From Ceratotherium simum simum (Eukaryota; Chordata; Mammalia; Perissodactyla; Rhinocerotidae), in assembly GCF_000283155.1 (NCBI RefSeq), contig NW_004454175.1:9391622-9455621 (forward strand): 64,000 nt of DNA, written 5' to 3'. This document shows, piece by piece, positions 11,571-23,960 of the stretch. The notes under the pieces are model-generated. The model worked only from the letters and a program-made list of their open reading frames with translations, was not told where the DNA came from and searched no databases. Both the position numbers and the translations under genes were made by a program. Every line of letters begins with the position of its first letter. The stretch's first letter is position 1.

Positions 11571-13249
11571 TGCCTTGGGGTCTATATTTAGTTAAAAATC
11601 AGCATCACTTGTCCAAGTTTTAATTCCAAGTCTAATGCCCCAGAACCTTCTGATACTGCTGAGTTCTCTTTTTTCCCCTTTTTAAAGTAACTCCTGTTTT
11701 TTTTTTCCTAATTTCAAAATGAGACAGCAATGCAGAAAAGTACAAGGAAGAAAATAAAAGGCACCTATGTCGGGGGACCCTGTTAAAATTTTATACTTTT
11801 AAAATTTTAAGTTTAAAATTTTTCAAGTAAGCGTAATTCTAATACACTGTTGTATGAGTGCAGACTCTGTTCATTGATGTTTTAGGATTAAATTGAGCTA
11901 GAAGGAGATATCAAGAGATTACCTGGTTTAAACTTCTGCTTTTATTAAAGCAAGATTTTTTGTTTTAATCCAAGACTGTGTAATTGAGGCAACAGGCAGG
12001 TAAAATAACTTTTTAAAACACACACAGGTAGTGAAGTATGTTGAAGTATGCCTTTCTGCAGTTTATATCACAGTGCCTTGTGTTCTGAATTGCTACATAC
12101 TTTTTCATCCTTAGGCAATTACCTTGGATTCATACTACCTTCTTACTGGATACTAATAATATTATTTTAAAATGTGTATAAAACTGTTTCTTTCTGTCTA
12201 AACTTTAGTCATTCATGTTAGCACTATTGATACTTCTTGAAGAGACTAGCCTCCTGACACTCTTATGAATTACATCCTTTATCCTTCAGTCCAGTTTCCA
12301 GCCTTCCCATGTCCACTGACCCTAAGTACTGATATATCACTTATATCCTCTAAACTTGGCAAACTACTGATTTTCCTAATTCTGGGCCATAAATCTGACT
12401 AGTGACTGCTTGTCATCCATCCTGGACATATCATGGGAAAAACTGCCTCCCTATCTATTAGCAAACACATTGTTTAATTAATGAAAAATTGGGCCGTTGT
12501 GTCAAGTAAGTGATGGCTTGCAATGAATGCCATACAGAATTTCAGGAGTTCATTCATATCCATCTTAATTATAACTGAGTAATAGGGTCATGTTCTTTCC
12601 TTACAAAATAAACAATTCCCTACTTATAATGGTAGAGTTCTAAAAGTTGAAATTTAAATAAGACTGGGTCCCAATGTTAGTGACCCTAAATAATGTTTAA
12701 TTAAGCCTGAATTTTGAGTAAATTATTTCCAAACTGGTTTAAAAGCTAATGAGATAATAATCACCAGGAGAGAACAGCATGCTAGCAATAGTATAAAACA
12801 GCAGCAGCCTGGCTAGATTGTGTATTTTCTCTTTTTCTGGATTCAGACATGCTTAATTGACTTAAAACATTACGGTTCAAATGGACTCAAGGTCATTAAA
12901 TAGGCCTAAAATGTGGATAGAATTGAATTATATCTGAAGTGTTTAAGGCTCAAATATATGAACATGGTTGAAGTAATGTGAGAAAAAAATGCCAATCTCT
13001 TATGTAACACAACTGAAAATGAATATTGTTTCAGTTACCCCAATAGAGTGTCAGGAAACTTGGAAAGTTTATTCAGCCAAATTAATAGAATAATTATTGA
13101 AAAGCCGTAGTGTTGATAGAGCTTTTACTAACATGTATATGATTAACCCCCCAAAAATTCTGGGGAAGGTTGTTCTGCCTTTTTAATAATCACTTTCTGA
13201 TAGTAAAGTGATAAAAATTCATGATGTAAAATGTGGAATCTACACAAGT
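11571..13249. other. Unassigned DNA; a degraded old repeat near 11.9 kb
   Basis: 11890-12010 (AAGAGATTACCTGGTTTAAA) vaguely resembles an ancient mammalian repeat, but I cannot assign it. 12775-12960 looks less eroded than its surroundings and contains TCAAGGTCA, an SF-1/ERR-like half-site. No gene is seen. Confidence 0.45.
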
Positions 13250-13480
13250 AAAAATCAGTCGTTAGTGTTACCACCATAACAAAGCAATGATCATGAACAC
13301 TTTGGATTTTTAGTCTTTTTTCCCCAATGTCCTTAAAATAAAACTATTTTCATATCAGATACACAGTTGTAGTCTGCTTTTCTGACTTACTGTGTTAGGA
13401 AGAGTGTTTCATGTCATTATTTTTTTAACTGATCTCATGGTGCTTTAACTGGTCTCATGGCTTTTATTCTGCATACAAAA
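13250..13480 (-). mobile_element. Possible old L1 3' end, antisense
   Basis: Weak resemblance to antisense L1ME 3' ends: a GTTACCACCATAAC block followed by TTTTTAGTCTTTTTTCCCCA. A similar block occurs at 61.85-62.05 kb. It includes a 17-bp direct repeat at 13424-13440 and 13444-13460 with one mismatch. Confidence 0.4.
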
Positions 13481-13539
13481 GCACAAAGAAAAAAGAGTGA
13501 GAGCTCAAAGTATCTAATATTAAGAGTTCTGTATAACAA

Positions 13540-14092
13540 CACCCTACATCATATGAAAGACAAATTGTAGGGGAGAAAAGGATTTGCAGCATATATAGCA
13601 AGCATGGGGGATTATATGAAAGGCTTTCTTAGCAGTAGAAAAATTGTGAGATTCCTAAGAAAATAATTCACAAAAAGAAAAATACAAATTTAGTTATATA
13701 GGAAAAATGTTTGATCATATTGGTAACTTAACAAATGCAAATTTAAACAAAATGAAATTTATTTTTTACTTACCTATTTGGAAACAAAATAACATCAATA
13801 CAATATTGGTTGGGAAGTAGAGTGGAATAAGCTTTGTGGAAGGTAAGTTGTCTGTGTGCATCAAGAACCTTAAAAATGTGTAATCATTTTACACAAAAAT
13901 TACATTCCTAGAAATTTGCCTGAGTGAAATAGAGATATGTACATAGATATTAAGTATGTTATTCACAAAGTTACTTTCAATGGCAAAAGTTAGAAAATAT
14001 CCTGAGTAGATAACAATGGAGAATATGCTCAGTAAACTATATAGGCATTAAATATTATGTTGTTAGAAGAATATCTGAGAATTTCAAAATGC
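13540..14092 (+). mobile_element. Old L1 ORF2 3' end, sense
   Basis: Diverged ORF2 end and early 3' UTR: AAATGCAAATTTAAAC-type sequence near 13733-13750, ACATTCCTAGAAATTTGCCT at 13901-13920, ATGGCAAAAGTTAGAAAATA at 13980-13999. There is no open frame. Confidence 0.65.
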
Positions 14093-14179
14093 TTTTGTGC
14101 TGAATACCTGCTGTTTTTGAGCACATGCTTCTATCCTGATCTAAATAGAAACAAATGCTGCTGGTATAGTTGATAGCTG

Positions 14180-15570
14180 TATACAAAAAATGAACCTCAA
14201 TCTTACCTTAATTTTTTTTTTAATATACAAAATAGACCCAATTTAAGAGCTAAAACTATAGAACTTCTAGAAGAAAACAGGAAATCTTGGGTTTCGTAAA
14301 GATTTCTTAAAAATGAAGCACAAACTATAAAAGAAAAAAACAATAAATTGGACTTAAAAAAAACACTTTTGCAATTTGAAAGACATTATTATGAAGATGA
14401 AAATGTAAGCCACAGACTGGGAGAAATTATTTGCAAAATATACATCTAGCAAAGGACTTGTGTCTAGAATATAAAGAACTCCTACAACTATAAGAGGAAA
14501 ATCACTCAAAAAATGGATAAAAGATTTGAACAGATGCTTGACCAAAGAAGACATATAGATGGCAAACAGCATGTGAAAAGATGCTCAACATACCACTACA
14601 GATAGCACTACATACCACTAGAATGGTTAAAACTAGAAAGAATGATTATACCGCTGATTACAGGAATGTAAAATGGTACAAACACTTTGGAAAACAGATC
14701 GGCAGTTTCTTTTCTTAAAAAGGTACACAAGTTCATTTTTGTGGTAATATTGCCAAACATTATAACCTATTCTAATGAGAAAACTTTGGAGAAACCCAAA
14801 TTGAGGGACATTCTACAAAATAACTGATCAGTACTCTGCAAAAGTGTCAAGGTAGTGAAAGAAAGGCAAGACTAAGGACTTGTTTCAGACTGGGGGAGTC
14901 TAAGGAGAAATGACAACTGAATGTAATGTGGGATTTTAGGTAAACTCCCAGAACAGGAAAGGTTGACAGTGAAAAAACTGGTGAAATTCAAATGAGATCT
15001 TATTTTACTTGCAACATATATTGTACCAGTGTTAATTTCTTGTTATTGATAATTGCACTAAGGTTATGTAAGATGTTAACATTAGGGCAACTGGGTGAGA
15101 GATATAAAGAAACTTTGTACCCTTTTTGCAACTTTTCTATAAATCTAAAATTCAAAATAAAAATTTTTTTTTTTAAAAAGCTTCAGTTTTACCTGGTTAG
15201 AATATTCATATTCAGAATATCAGAATAATTTGAACACACTTTCAAGATCTAGTATCATCCAATAATACTAAACAAATATTATTCATAAATTTACTTAGTG
15301 TCCTTATAATTTGGTTCAAACCATAAACTAAAAAAAGTTAGAATAGAAAAGTTAAATGTACACCTGCCGTATGACACAGCCATTCCATTCCTAGGTATTT
15401 ATGTAGGAGAAATGAATGCATATGTCCTTACAAAGACTTGTACACTAATGGTTACAGCAACTTTATTTGTAATAGCCAAAAACTGGAAACATGTACAAAA
15501 GCAAAAAACTGAAAATATGTACAATTTAAAGTATATCAGTTATATCTCAACAACACTGTTAAAAAACAGC
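14180..15570 (+). mobile_element. L1 ORF2 end and 3' UTR, split by another element
   Basis: The left part (14180-14745) matches the end of L1 ORF2 (AGAACTTCTAGAAGAAAACA; AAAATGGTACAAACACTTTG). The right part (about 15325-15570) resumes the same L1 just downstream (CAGCCATTCCATTCCTAGGT; AATAGCCAAAAACTGGAAAC). A different repeat end sits between them at 14746-15178. 15180-15324 is unassigned. Frames are destroyed; a 121-codon ORF at 15412-15777 is only this L1 end. Confidence 0.75.
14746..15178 (+). mobile_element. LINE-type 3' end inserted in an L1
   Basis: This block has its own recognisable course (GAGGGACATTCTACAAAATA; GTTAATTTCTTGTTATTGAT). It ends with TTTTTGCAACTTTTCTATAA and CAAAATAAAAA before an A/T-rich tail. 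I know this pattern from dispersed mammalian repeats but am unsure of the family name. Its poly(A)-like tail and the resumption of L1 sequence after it indicate insertion. Confidence 0.55.
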
Positions 15571-17429
15571 AGTGGTATTTTTTTAAATCTCTTAAACCGA
15601 AAAGCCCTGGGACAGGTAGATAAACTAGATTCCCAGATTAGAATTTGTTTGTGGTTTATGTCTGAGATTCCCAATGTCAAGTTCCAGTTTTTTGAATATG
15701 CTTATGTGCTACATACCGTGAAAATCTATGTCGAGTATTTACTTCTTGATTATATTTTTTCATACAGAGATTTATAGTGTTTAATCAATTATTTGAAGGA
15801 TGTGGTAGTATTTGTATTTTTAGAAACTATGTTCAAATCAGCATTTAGTGCAATGTATTTTTATGTTTTAATGACTTAGTTCTTTATAAGAATTAAGTTC
15901 TTTATAAAAATTAGATCTTTATAAGAATTAATTGAATAGAAAAGAAGAAAATGAATCCCAAATTTAGATGTTTTATGCTGGCATTTACTTATTTTTATCA
16001 CAAATGGTCTTATTCGTACATTTACTGTGCTTTTGTTTTTCTCTAATGATTTAATTTAATCTCAGTGAACACCAAACAACTTAAAAACATATGACATTGA
16101 GGTATTCATATCCCATTTACAGCTTCCAAGTTTAGTAAATTCTAGTCTATAAGATGATGTTTCAAGTTCGTAAAGAATAGGGGAATATACTTAGAAAAAG
16201 ATTCTAAGAATTGGATCTAATCGTCTGGATACTGATGTTTAAACAAATCATTGCCCCGTAGCATTGTGTGATCCCTACAATTCCCTCAGTCCTCAGATGA
16301 CATATTTGAATTTCTATTTTAAACCTAGTTTTCATTCCAAATTCCTAAAGCATTGGACTATACTATTATAACATCTAAAATTCCCCTAAAATTTATTCTA
16401 CCCTCCCATCCATATGTGATCTTCACAGCTTGAACTTCTTCAATAATTCATCAGTCTTCACTTAGGGACAATTTTTCTCTTGAGGTTACTCATATACTCA
16501 TTTGGAATTCTCTTTATGAATAAATTTGTTTATTTACCTCGTTTTGAATTATCTTTCCATGTCAGTGAATATTTCGTGCTTATCCTATGAGGTTTGACTA
16601 AAACAATATTTGGTTTTTTAAAACTACACTAAAGTACTTATTCAAATGAACGTTGTCTTTTAAAAGTAATATCTTGAAAGCTTTGCAGTTATTCCAATGT
16701 TTTTGCTGCCATTCCGAGTATTTGCAAACTTCCGTTTTAAAATTATCTGCAAAGGCATTAAAAAAACAACTTCTCATTAATAATTAATCTTGATCTTCTT
16801 TTAAATTATTAGAATGTAATAAAACAGTTGGGGAGGAATCTAATCTAGGTAATTCAGATAAAATAAAATATTTAATTTTATACAACTTATTACAAGACCG
16901 TATTTTATTACTTTAAAGAGTTTAAAAAATGTTTTAAACAGTAAAAGTATTGTAAAATAAATACATTGGTTTCTAAGATGAATTTCTTGAAGAGAAAGAC
17001 TTTTTTAGAATAAAGTCTAGAATATTTAATTTAAAAAGTCTCATTATATAACAATCAGTTCAGATCACGGTGCTACAAGGAATCTAAAAAGGTCATGCAT
17101 TTGTGCAAACTTGTCTGAGGAATTTGGAGTATTTAAAACATTCTCTAACAAATGCCTGTAACATTTAAATCTATCTATATAAACTATAAAATATATAATA
17201 TACATATACATATGTGCATATGTCTATATATATCAAGTAGAAGTGTGCTGGACAAATATAAAATATATGTATCTTTCTCTATAGGTATTTTTTTTCCTCA
17301 ATCTTTTGTCTGAACTATATTTTATATAAATCTCACTAGGATTAGAGAGATTTGGATTTGAAAACTTCTATTAATTAAATAAATAAATTAATCTAATTAA
17401 TCATATGTATTAATTATGTGATCGTGACC
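15571..17429. other. Unassigned AT-rich DNA
   Basis: No gene recognised. It contains the small tandem repeat at 15878-15930 and an AT/CA-rich patch at about 17165-17245. Confidence 0.5.
15878..15930. repeat. Three tandem copies of an 18-bp unit
   Basis: AGTTCTTTATAAGAATTA, AGTTCTTTATAAAAATTA and a 17-bp GATCTTTATAAGAATTA lie head to tail. They differ by one or two changes. Confidence 0.85.
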
Positions 17430-17580
17430 GTATTATCTAAACTGTGAGTCTTAGATCTGCATTTGTATATTGGAAATAACATTTACCTTATTTGAGAGTT
17501 GGATAAGAGAGTGATAAGAGAGTGGGAGTACATTGCCTAACCGAGTGCTGATTATATAACAGACATTCAACACATTTCTT
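17430..17580 (+). mobile_element. MIR SINE fragment
   Basis: Degenerate MIR core and 3' end: a GTGAGTCTTAGATCTGC block, ATTGGAAATAACATTTACCT, GAGTGCTGATTATATAACAG and ACATTCAACACAT. Confidence 0.6.
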
Positions 17581-19069
17581 CTCTCTGTGCCCTATCTCTT
17601 CTTGCACCCATATCTAAGATGGCCAATATTTGTATTTGGATATTTGAACTCCACAAATCTTGCCTTTTAGTGAAATTGACTTTGTGTTCCAGAACATTCC
17701 TTTCCTTCTTTTGGATAGTTGGTTTTTGTTGTTTGTTAACCACTTTCTGCTGAAAATTTTGCTAGACTTGTATCTATCTTTTATTATACAAACTTGTACA
17801 AAGAGAAAAAACAGTCCAAGTGGTTGTATTTTGTAAAAGGATTTATGAAGACTTTTGGAAAGGAAGAGGAGTGCAAATGAGTGATAGAAAAATTTTCTGA
17901 AGGAGAATCATCTAAAGATGAATGGAGTTTATTAGAAGATCAAAAAAGTAGTAACACTTTTTTATACTAATGTGACTTTTAAAAACTATAGCCTGAGCAT
18001 ATAATTTCTACTACGTAATGAAGTAGTTTAATTGATACCTTCAGTCTTTTTATGAATCTACAAGCATAGGGCAAATGTAATTTATGTAGATATTAAAATT
18101 AATTCTGACACCAGAATAAACTCTGCATCATTAGTATAGTAGCATCTACTGTGGACTGCCCCAGACCTGTAAAACCAAAGCTATGGTGATTGATAATGAA
18201 TGATGATGATGCTGAAGTACGGATCATGTACTGTATGTTAATGAACATGTCTTCTCCCTGTTGACTGCTTGTCCCAGCCTCCCATCCACTTCTTTGAGTC
18301 TTTTTAACTCAGAATTATACTCTTTCATATCTATTTATCAGGTAAAGCCAGATACTTATTAGTGTACATAATAAAAATAGAAATGTTTCGTCAAGCTCTT
18401 AACCCTTATTTACATTGGTGCCTTCCCTCGGTGTAGGTTTGTGGTTTTTCTCTTGAATCAGATTTTTTAATTGTTGCATGTTTTCTAGATATATCATCAT
18501 ATCACAAATTAATAGCCTTTTGAATTTTCACTAGTATTTTATCTCCAACCTATTGAATGTTTTGTAACACTGCCTGGGGGCCTTACTGAAACACTTTTAT
18601 AAATCTCTTTTTCTTATGTATGTAAAGATACAGAATCTTTCAGGTAGTAGGGTCATGCTGGTAACAGAGCTGAACTTCTGCTGAATTAGATAGTTCCCTT
18701 CTTAATTTGTACATAAAGTTTACTTAAAGAGTACAATTGATCTCTTTTTTTTTTTAGCTCTTCAGTTTAATCACTGATACTAGTAGGTAAATTCCTCTGG
18801 AGGACTAATGAAAAATTTTCCTAAGTTGACAAGAAGAGCTACATATATAGCATGAAATGCAGAACAGAAAAAGTTGTGTTCTAATTTGGATGCTGGGCAG
18901 TTGGCTATGATTGGCCACTGTGTTATTCCCTCCTGTATAATAACTCTAAGTCATGAGTTAGATTAGGCCTGAAAACAAACAAAATTTATTATTTGGCCTA
19001 AATAGTTGAAAATGAATTCTAGAATCATCTATATTTCATCTGTTTGTTTTCACATAACCATATTTACTT
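17581..19069. other. Unassigned AT-rich DNA
   Basis: No gene or clear repeat. 18130-18250 has a cluster of ATGATGATGATGC-like triplets. Confidence 0.5.
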
Positions 19070-19420
19070 GCATTGTACAAAAGTGAGATAAATTTTGCAT
19101 CTTGGATTTTTCATTTTATGTTATGCTGTGAGCCTGTTCTATGTTAAGTGCTTTTTGAAAAAATTTTTGAATGATTATATGTTGCTCTCTCATACCTTCT
19201 GCAATCGCTGAGTATTTAGGTTTGGAATTTCTTATTCTTGTGGTTATTATTTTTTTCTTAGCATATACTAGGGTATATGCTAAGAAAATGATCAATATTT
19301 GAATACTTTTAGGACTCTTTATACATAGATTGCTTTCCAGAAAGTTTTATCTGATTTGCATTTTTCTTATTAGTGCATATTAGTTTATCATTAAATATTT
19401 TCCTACATTGACTATTGCCT
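19070..19420 (-). mobile_element. Probable old L1 3' UTR, antisense
   Basis: Loose match to antisense L1ME ends: GATTGCTTTCCAGAAAGTTT near 19329-19348, then TTTATCTGATTTGCATTTTT. Diverged; family uncertain. Confidence 0.4.
19253..19288. repeat. Perfect 16-bp-arm hairpin
   Basis: TTTTCTTAGCATATAC (19253-19268) is the exact reverse complement of GTATATGCTAAGAAAA (19273-19288), with a 4-base TAGG loop. No mismatch occurs in the arms. Confidence 0.95.
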
Positions 19421-19904
19421 TTTAAACATTATTTGCAAATTTCATAAGTAAAAAGTAATATCTCATTATTTTAACTTGCAATTTTTTATTATTTGTGTCT
19501 ATATATGATATGTTTTGTTTATAACTCATCTATAGTTCTTTATTTGAGAATATACCCTCTATTCATTTTATATCAGGGTTAAAGTATTTTTAATATGTAC
19601 TCCTCATTTGTTTTTTTAAGATACAAATATTTTTACATATTACTTTCCTATTTTCTTATGTTTGTATGGGTGGAATTTATGTTATATGACATAATTATAT
19701 TATATATGATTACATAGAATTATAACTATTATGAAATACAATATTTTAATTATATAGATTATCTATATTTCTTTAAAAAAGCCCTATATAAAATCTAGGA
19801 TTAAACTCCTGGAAAAGTTTAAAAGAATAAAGATACTGTTTTTAAAGGATAAATAGGTTTATTATTTTGATTCCTGTTTACCTATGTTTCAAAATGAGTC
19901 TGAA
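19421..19904. other. Unassigned very AT-rich DNA
   Basis: No feature recognised. Confidence 0.5.
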
Positions 19905-20190
19905 GAATCTCTTTTAAGAAAGTTCTTATTGACTTCTCAATGAGGCCTACTCCAACCCTTTACTGAATATTATAATCTGCCAACATCACCCTCACCTTGC
20001 ATTATTCTGTTCTATTATTTCTTTTTACTTCGGTCTATTTTTCCTTCTTTTCATGACTATTATCACCTTCTAACATATGACATAATTTAATTTTTACATT
20101 TATTATTTGTTATTCATATTCTCTCACCCCCATTCCTGACTAGAATTTAAGTTCAGGATAGATATCTTTGTTTTGTTCTCTGTATCCCTA
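19905..20190 (+). mobile_element. L2 LINE 3' region, cut by an L1
   Basis: CTCAATGAGGCCTACTCCAA, a TCTCACCCCCATTCCTGACT stretch and TAGAATTTAAGTTCAGGATA follow the L2 3' order. It stops where L1 sequence begins near 20190. Confidence 0.7.
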
Positions 20191-20548
20191 AAGCTGAACT
20201 CATAAGAACACAAAGTAGAGTGGTGGTTACCAGGATCTTAGGGGGTGGAGGAATTGGGGAGATGTTGCTAAGGGTAGAAACTTGGAACTAGAAGATAAGT
20301 TCTGGAGGTCTAATGTACAGCATGGTGGTTGTAGTCAACAATATTGTGCTATATACTTCAAAATTTCTAAGAGACTAGGTCTTAAACGTTCTCACCACAA
20401 TAAAGAAATGATAATTATGTGACTTGATAGAGAGATTAGTTAAAGCTATAGTGGTAATCATAATGCAATATATAAATGTATCCAGTCAACATGTTGTACA
20501 CCTTAAACCTATACAATGTTATATGTCAATTATATCATAATTTTAAAA
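20191..20548 (+). mobile_element. L1 (MA/MB-age) 3' UTR, sense
   Basis: Clear L1 3' end: GTGGTGGTTACCAGGATCTT, GGGGAGATGTTGCTAAGGGT, TTCTGGAGGTCTAATGTACA, CATGTTGTACACCTTAAACC and TTATATGTCAATTATATCAT. A short A-rich end follows. Confidence 0.85.
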
Positions 20549-22108
20549 AGTCTGTGGCACATTAAAAATGAGCTAAAATTAATGACACTTTACTAATTTT
20601 TAAAATCATCTTAACTACATTCCAAAAGGAGAAATTTCTAAACGCGTAAAAGTATTTGAATGACATATGATGACTAGACCTACAAAATTCCTGCAAGGCT
20701 TAAGTAAGAGATCACCAAATAGAATCTATTATGCCTTATATCATTAATGAAAGAGTGACCAACCTGGAACTTCTGTTGGATTCTAGTTGCATAACTGCCA
20801 TGAAGTAAAGTTTTACTGAATGAAGCCAATTTTATTATTTAGGTCTAAAATTTTACTGTATAATCTATTAAATTTTGTAATCAGTTTGTGTAGCTCTAAT
20901 CTTTCAATTCAGGAGGAGGATGATATGTGAGAAATCATCAGATTGTTTTTTCATCAAATTGTAGTTTTAGTCTTGCAAAGAAACGAGTTTCTGTTGTGAG
21001 TTGAGTGGTGTTATACCACTAATCTCACGTACATGGAAGATGACTAAAATCTAGGAAAGGAATCAGAAAGTAGATTTATAAGCTGTCTAGCCAGCTTATA
21101 AAAATGCTCCATCTAATTTCCATATATTTATTTATAAGCGAACAGTGTTGGTTTTTTTAAAACAATTCTTAGAAAAACTCCTTGTGTATCTATACATTGA
21201 ATAAATGGTAGCTGTTCAATTCAAGTGGAATAATGAGTTATGAATATCTTTTTTAAAGCTTATAGAATTTGTGAAAATTATTTCTCCAATACAGGAAAAA
21301 ATAAAAATGATGGATTGAATTGATATATAAAATTTTTGCCATAAGAAGAATTCAATGTTAGGATATCGATTAGTGACAAAAGTTTTGTGGAATAAACAAA
21401 TCCAAGACACAATTTGTTCATCAGAGACCTCCAAAATACTTGCTTTCATCACAACAGTGTGCAGCTGGATAAGTTTGTTCAGAAGTTTAGATGTTATATT
21501 ATTTCTAAAATTATGGTATCAATATTCACAATAGGTAATAGGCAATATCCACATAGGTTTTCACAAAGAATGTTATTTATGGAACGGAGACTAGAACAGA
21601 AAGAAGGCTAATATTTTAGGAATAAAAAATCAGGAAACTAATATCTGGACCTCATTTTCTAGAGAAGCCATTTGAGCTCATTTATGTTGTTAAACACAAA
21701 GAATCACTTTTTCCGGAGAGAAATAGAGAAAGTAAATGACTCAACTCCTGGTAAGGAATTTTCAGTTGATGTTTTCGTGCTTATAGAATACACGTTTCTC
21801 TGTTTATGGAAAAAAAGAATTATCAGAATTCAAAAAGATAAAATTTTAATTTTCTTTAAATGAAGGCTTTGTTCACAAAATAGATAGGAATTTAATTTAT
21901 GTATTAGCTTGAATTAGCTTCCTATTTTAGCCAATTTGATGGGGCAGTGGCTTGGAGCAACTTTAGAGACATTGTTGGGAGATAAATATCTCTGGATCTC
22001 AGCATCTCTTACTAACTGAAACACTGACTATATTTGTTCTAGACAATCTTTTCAAGGTTGTAGAATGAACAGGCAGATAGTGCTTCACACTGGAGTAAGG
22101 GAAAGATT
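20549..22108. other. Unassigned AT-rich DNA
   Basis: Only short ORFs on both strands. No repeat or gene recognised before the retroviral LTR. Confidence 0.5.
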
Positions 22109-22844
22109 TGTTTACAACCTTGGAAAATACAGATAGCATCTCCCTCCAAAGCAGTAGTCAGCTGTACTTACTCTTCAGTATAGTAAAGATAATGTTGATT
22201 TCTGGAGCAAATGAACAGTCATGCTGACTGCCCGTTATAAAAGATTTATGTTTCCTAAGTTCAGAATTGTCTTCCCATAATGTGAGCCACAGTGTGCAGG
22301 TGTCACCTGGCTTTCTTTGTATCACCTTGTGGGAGTTGGGGCTCAGAGAAATGGCAAAGAACACGCTGACACTGTGGCCACTGCTGTTTCTGTGAGTTTT
22401 TTTTTTTTTTAGTTTTCCTTATTTACTTTATTTTTATTTATTTATTTATTTTTTAATTTTTTGTTTATTGCAGTAACATTGGTTTACAACAGTGTATAAA
22501 TTTCAGGTGTACATCATTATACTTCTATTTCTGCATAGATTACATCATGTTCACCACCGAAATACTAATTACAACCCATCACCACACATGTGCCGAATTA
22601 TCCCTTTCGCCCGCCTCCCTCCCCCCTTCCCCTCTGGTAACCACCAATCCAATCTCTGTCTCTATGTGTTTGTTTGTTGTTGTTATTATCTACTACTTAA
22701 TGAGGAAAAATAATAAAGTCTTTTGCCTGTGACCCTGGAGTTTCATGTCTTCTTCCATCATCCATGGAACCATGGCAGGCAAACATGTTAGCATTCAAGT
22801 AGGGTAACCTCTCTGATCTTTGACAGTTTTAGTGACAAGGATCA
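22109..22844 (+). mobile_element. ERV 5' LTR, interrupted by an L1
   Basis: Homologous to 27587-27991: AACCTTGGAAAATACAGATA pairs with GCCTTGGAGAATAAGAGATA, and GGGAGTTGGGGCTCAGAGAA with a GGAAATTGGAGCTCACAGAA-type stretch. CCATGGCAGGCAAACATGTT matches a CTATGGCAGGATAACTTGTT stretch. Identity over aligned stretches is only about 70% by eye, so the insertion is old. A TATAAAA at 22236-22242 could be the LTR TATA box in the + orientation. Ends are approximate. Confidence 0.7.
22397..22728 (-). mobile_element. Young 5'-truncated L1 in the ERV LTR
   Basis: Reversed L1 3' end, same subfamily as 1-223: a T-rich run (the poly(A) reversed), TTGTTTATTGCAGTAACATT, a CAGGTGTACATCATTATACT stretch, and a C-rich block ending in AATCCAATCTCTGTCTC. 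A CTGTGA repeat flanks it (about 22390 and 22726). Comparison with the other LTR shows that the LTR is continuous when this L1 is removed. Confidence 0.85.
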
Positions 22845-22989
22845 GATGCTGATGGAGACAAGGTTTTCTGAAAGAGAAAGAATGAGAGCCCTATAGGCTG
22901 ATTAATGGGACTGGAGAGAAATCCATAGATATTGATAGTGAGCATGTTGACCAACTTATGATCAACTAGGCAATAAATGACCCTCTAGT

Positions 22990-23960
22990 TTATTGCCTCA
23001 TAATAAGGAAGAATTGAGAATGTAGTTATAGGCCAACTATCAGAAAGTAGTTTCAAAGACAGCTGCTCAATTGTCTTGATGTTATATCATCAATATAGTG
23101 TATTATTAAATTTGAGAACTGCATCAAAACCAACTCTTTTCTAACCAAATTATGATAGTTAGCTGGGACCCTAACTATTGGGACCCTTCCAAAGTGAATG
23201 CATATTGCAGCTGACTCTTTTTTTAAAACTGGGGTTGAAAGAAGGTGTTGGCAACATCAATCACTGAAAACCAATCCCCTTTAGCTTGTTACACATTGTA
23301 TTTCTAATATCATGTCCAGAGCTACTGAGGCTATAGATGGTACTACTTTGTTCAAACTGCGGTAGTCTATAATAAGTATCCATAAGCCATCTGCCTTTTT
23401 CACAGGCTACCTGCAGCTATAATACAGAGAATTAGTTTGTATCAATACTCCTGTTTTTAACATGTCACTGAATAAAGCTGTAATCTTTTTTTCTTACCAG
23501 GTATTCCATATTGTTTCAGATTAACAAAATGTGTAGGCTCAGGCAATTCCAAAGGCTCCCATTTAGCATGGCCAATTAATACTGGCTTAAGGGCAATTTT
23601 ATGTGTCTTCTATTCAAAATATCAGGTAGGGGAAGTGTTCCCCAATCAGACATAATATCCATTTTAAGAATACATTCAGGTAATGGAGATGCAATTACCC
23701 TGCATAACATTTGTTCAAACAGTCCAATTGCATCCAAATCTCTAACTCCATCCACAGAAACACCCTCGTATGCTCTCAACCTAACTGTTCCTCCTTTTAG
23801 AGGTGCCCTGATGGTTGCTAATTCTCCTCCAGATTGGGGGGACTTCCTTGCCAATATGGAAGTCAGCTTTTGGTCTGCTCCATTGTACCAACTAGTGCTA
23901 AGATTTGTCCTCTGTGGGCAGAAGTCCCACCCCCTTTCAGACAACAGTTATAGAAGTGTG
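22990..23960 (-). pseudogene. Antisense class III ERV protease-RT remnant
   Basis: On the minus strand a 122-codon open stretch (23944-23576) ends in the protease C-terminal pattern PECILKMDIMSDWGTLPLP. Shifted frames then give IGHAKWEPLELPEPTHFVNL and KQYGIP, the protease-RT linker of class III ERVs. RT follows leftwards, and the active-site box on the complement of 23086-23097 reads YIDD, intact. RT is cut shortly afterwards, and stops and frameshifts occur throughout. The strand is opposite to the protease, integrase and Env remnants to the right, so this is a second element or an inverted segment. Confidence 0.75.

Noticed and set aside
15412..15777. 121-codon ORF as a gene
   Set aside because: Its first part is L1 3' sequence (GCCAAAAACTGGAAAC landmark), and the rest is AT-rich DNA with no protein features.
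22845..22870. Primer-binding site after the left LTR
   Set aside because: I found no 18-base stretch clearly complementary to a tRNA 3' end starting with TGG, and no polypurine tract before the right LTR. Orientation was therefore inferred from gene order only.
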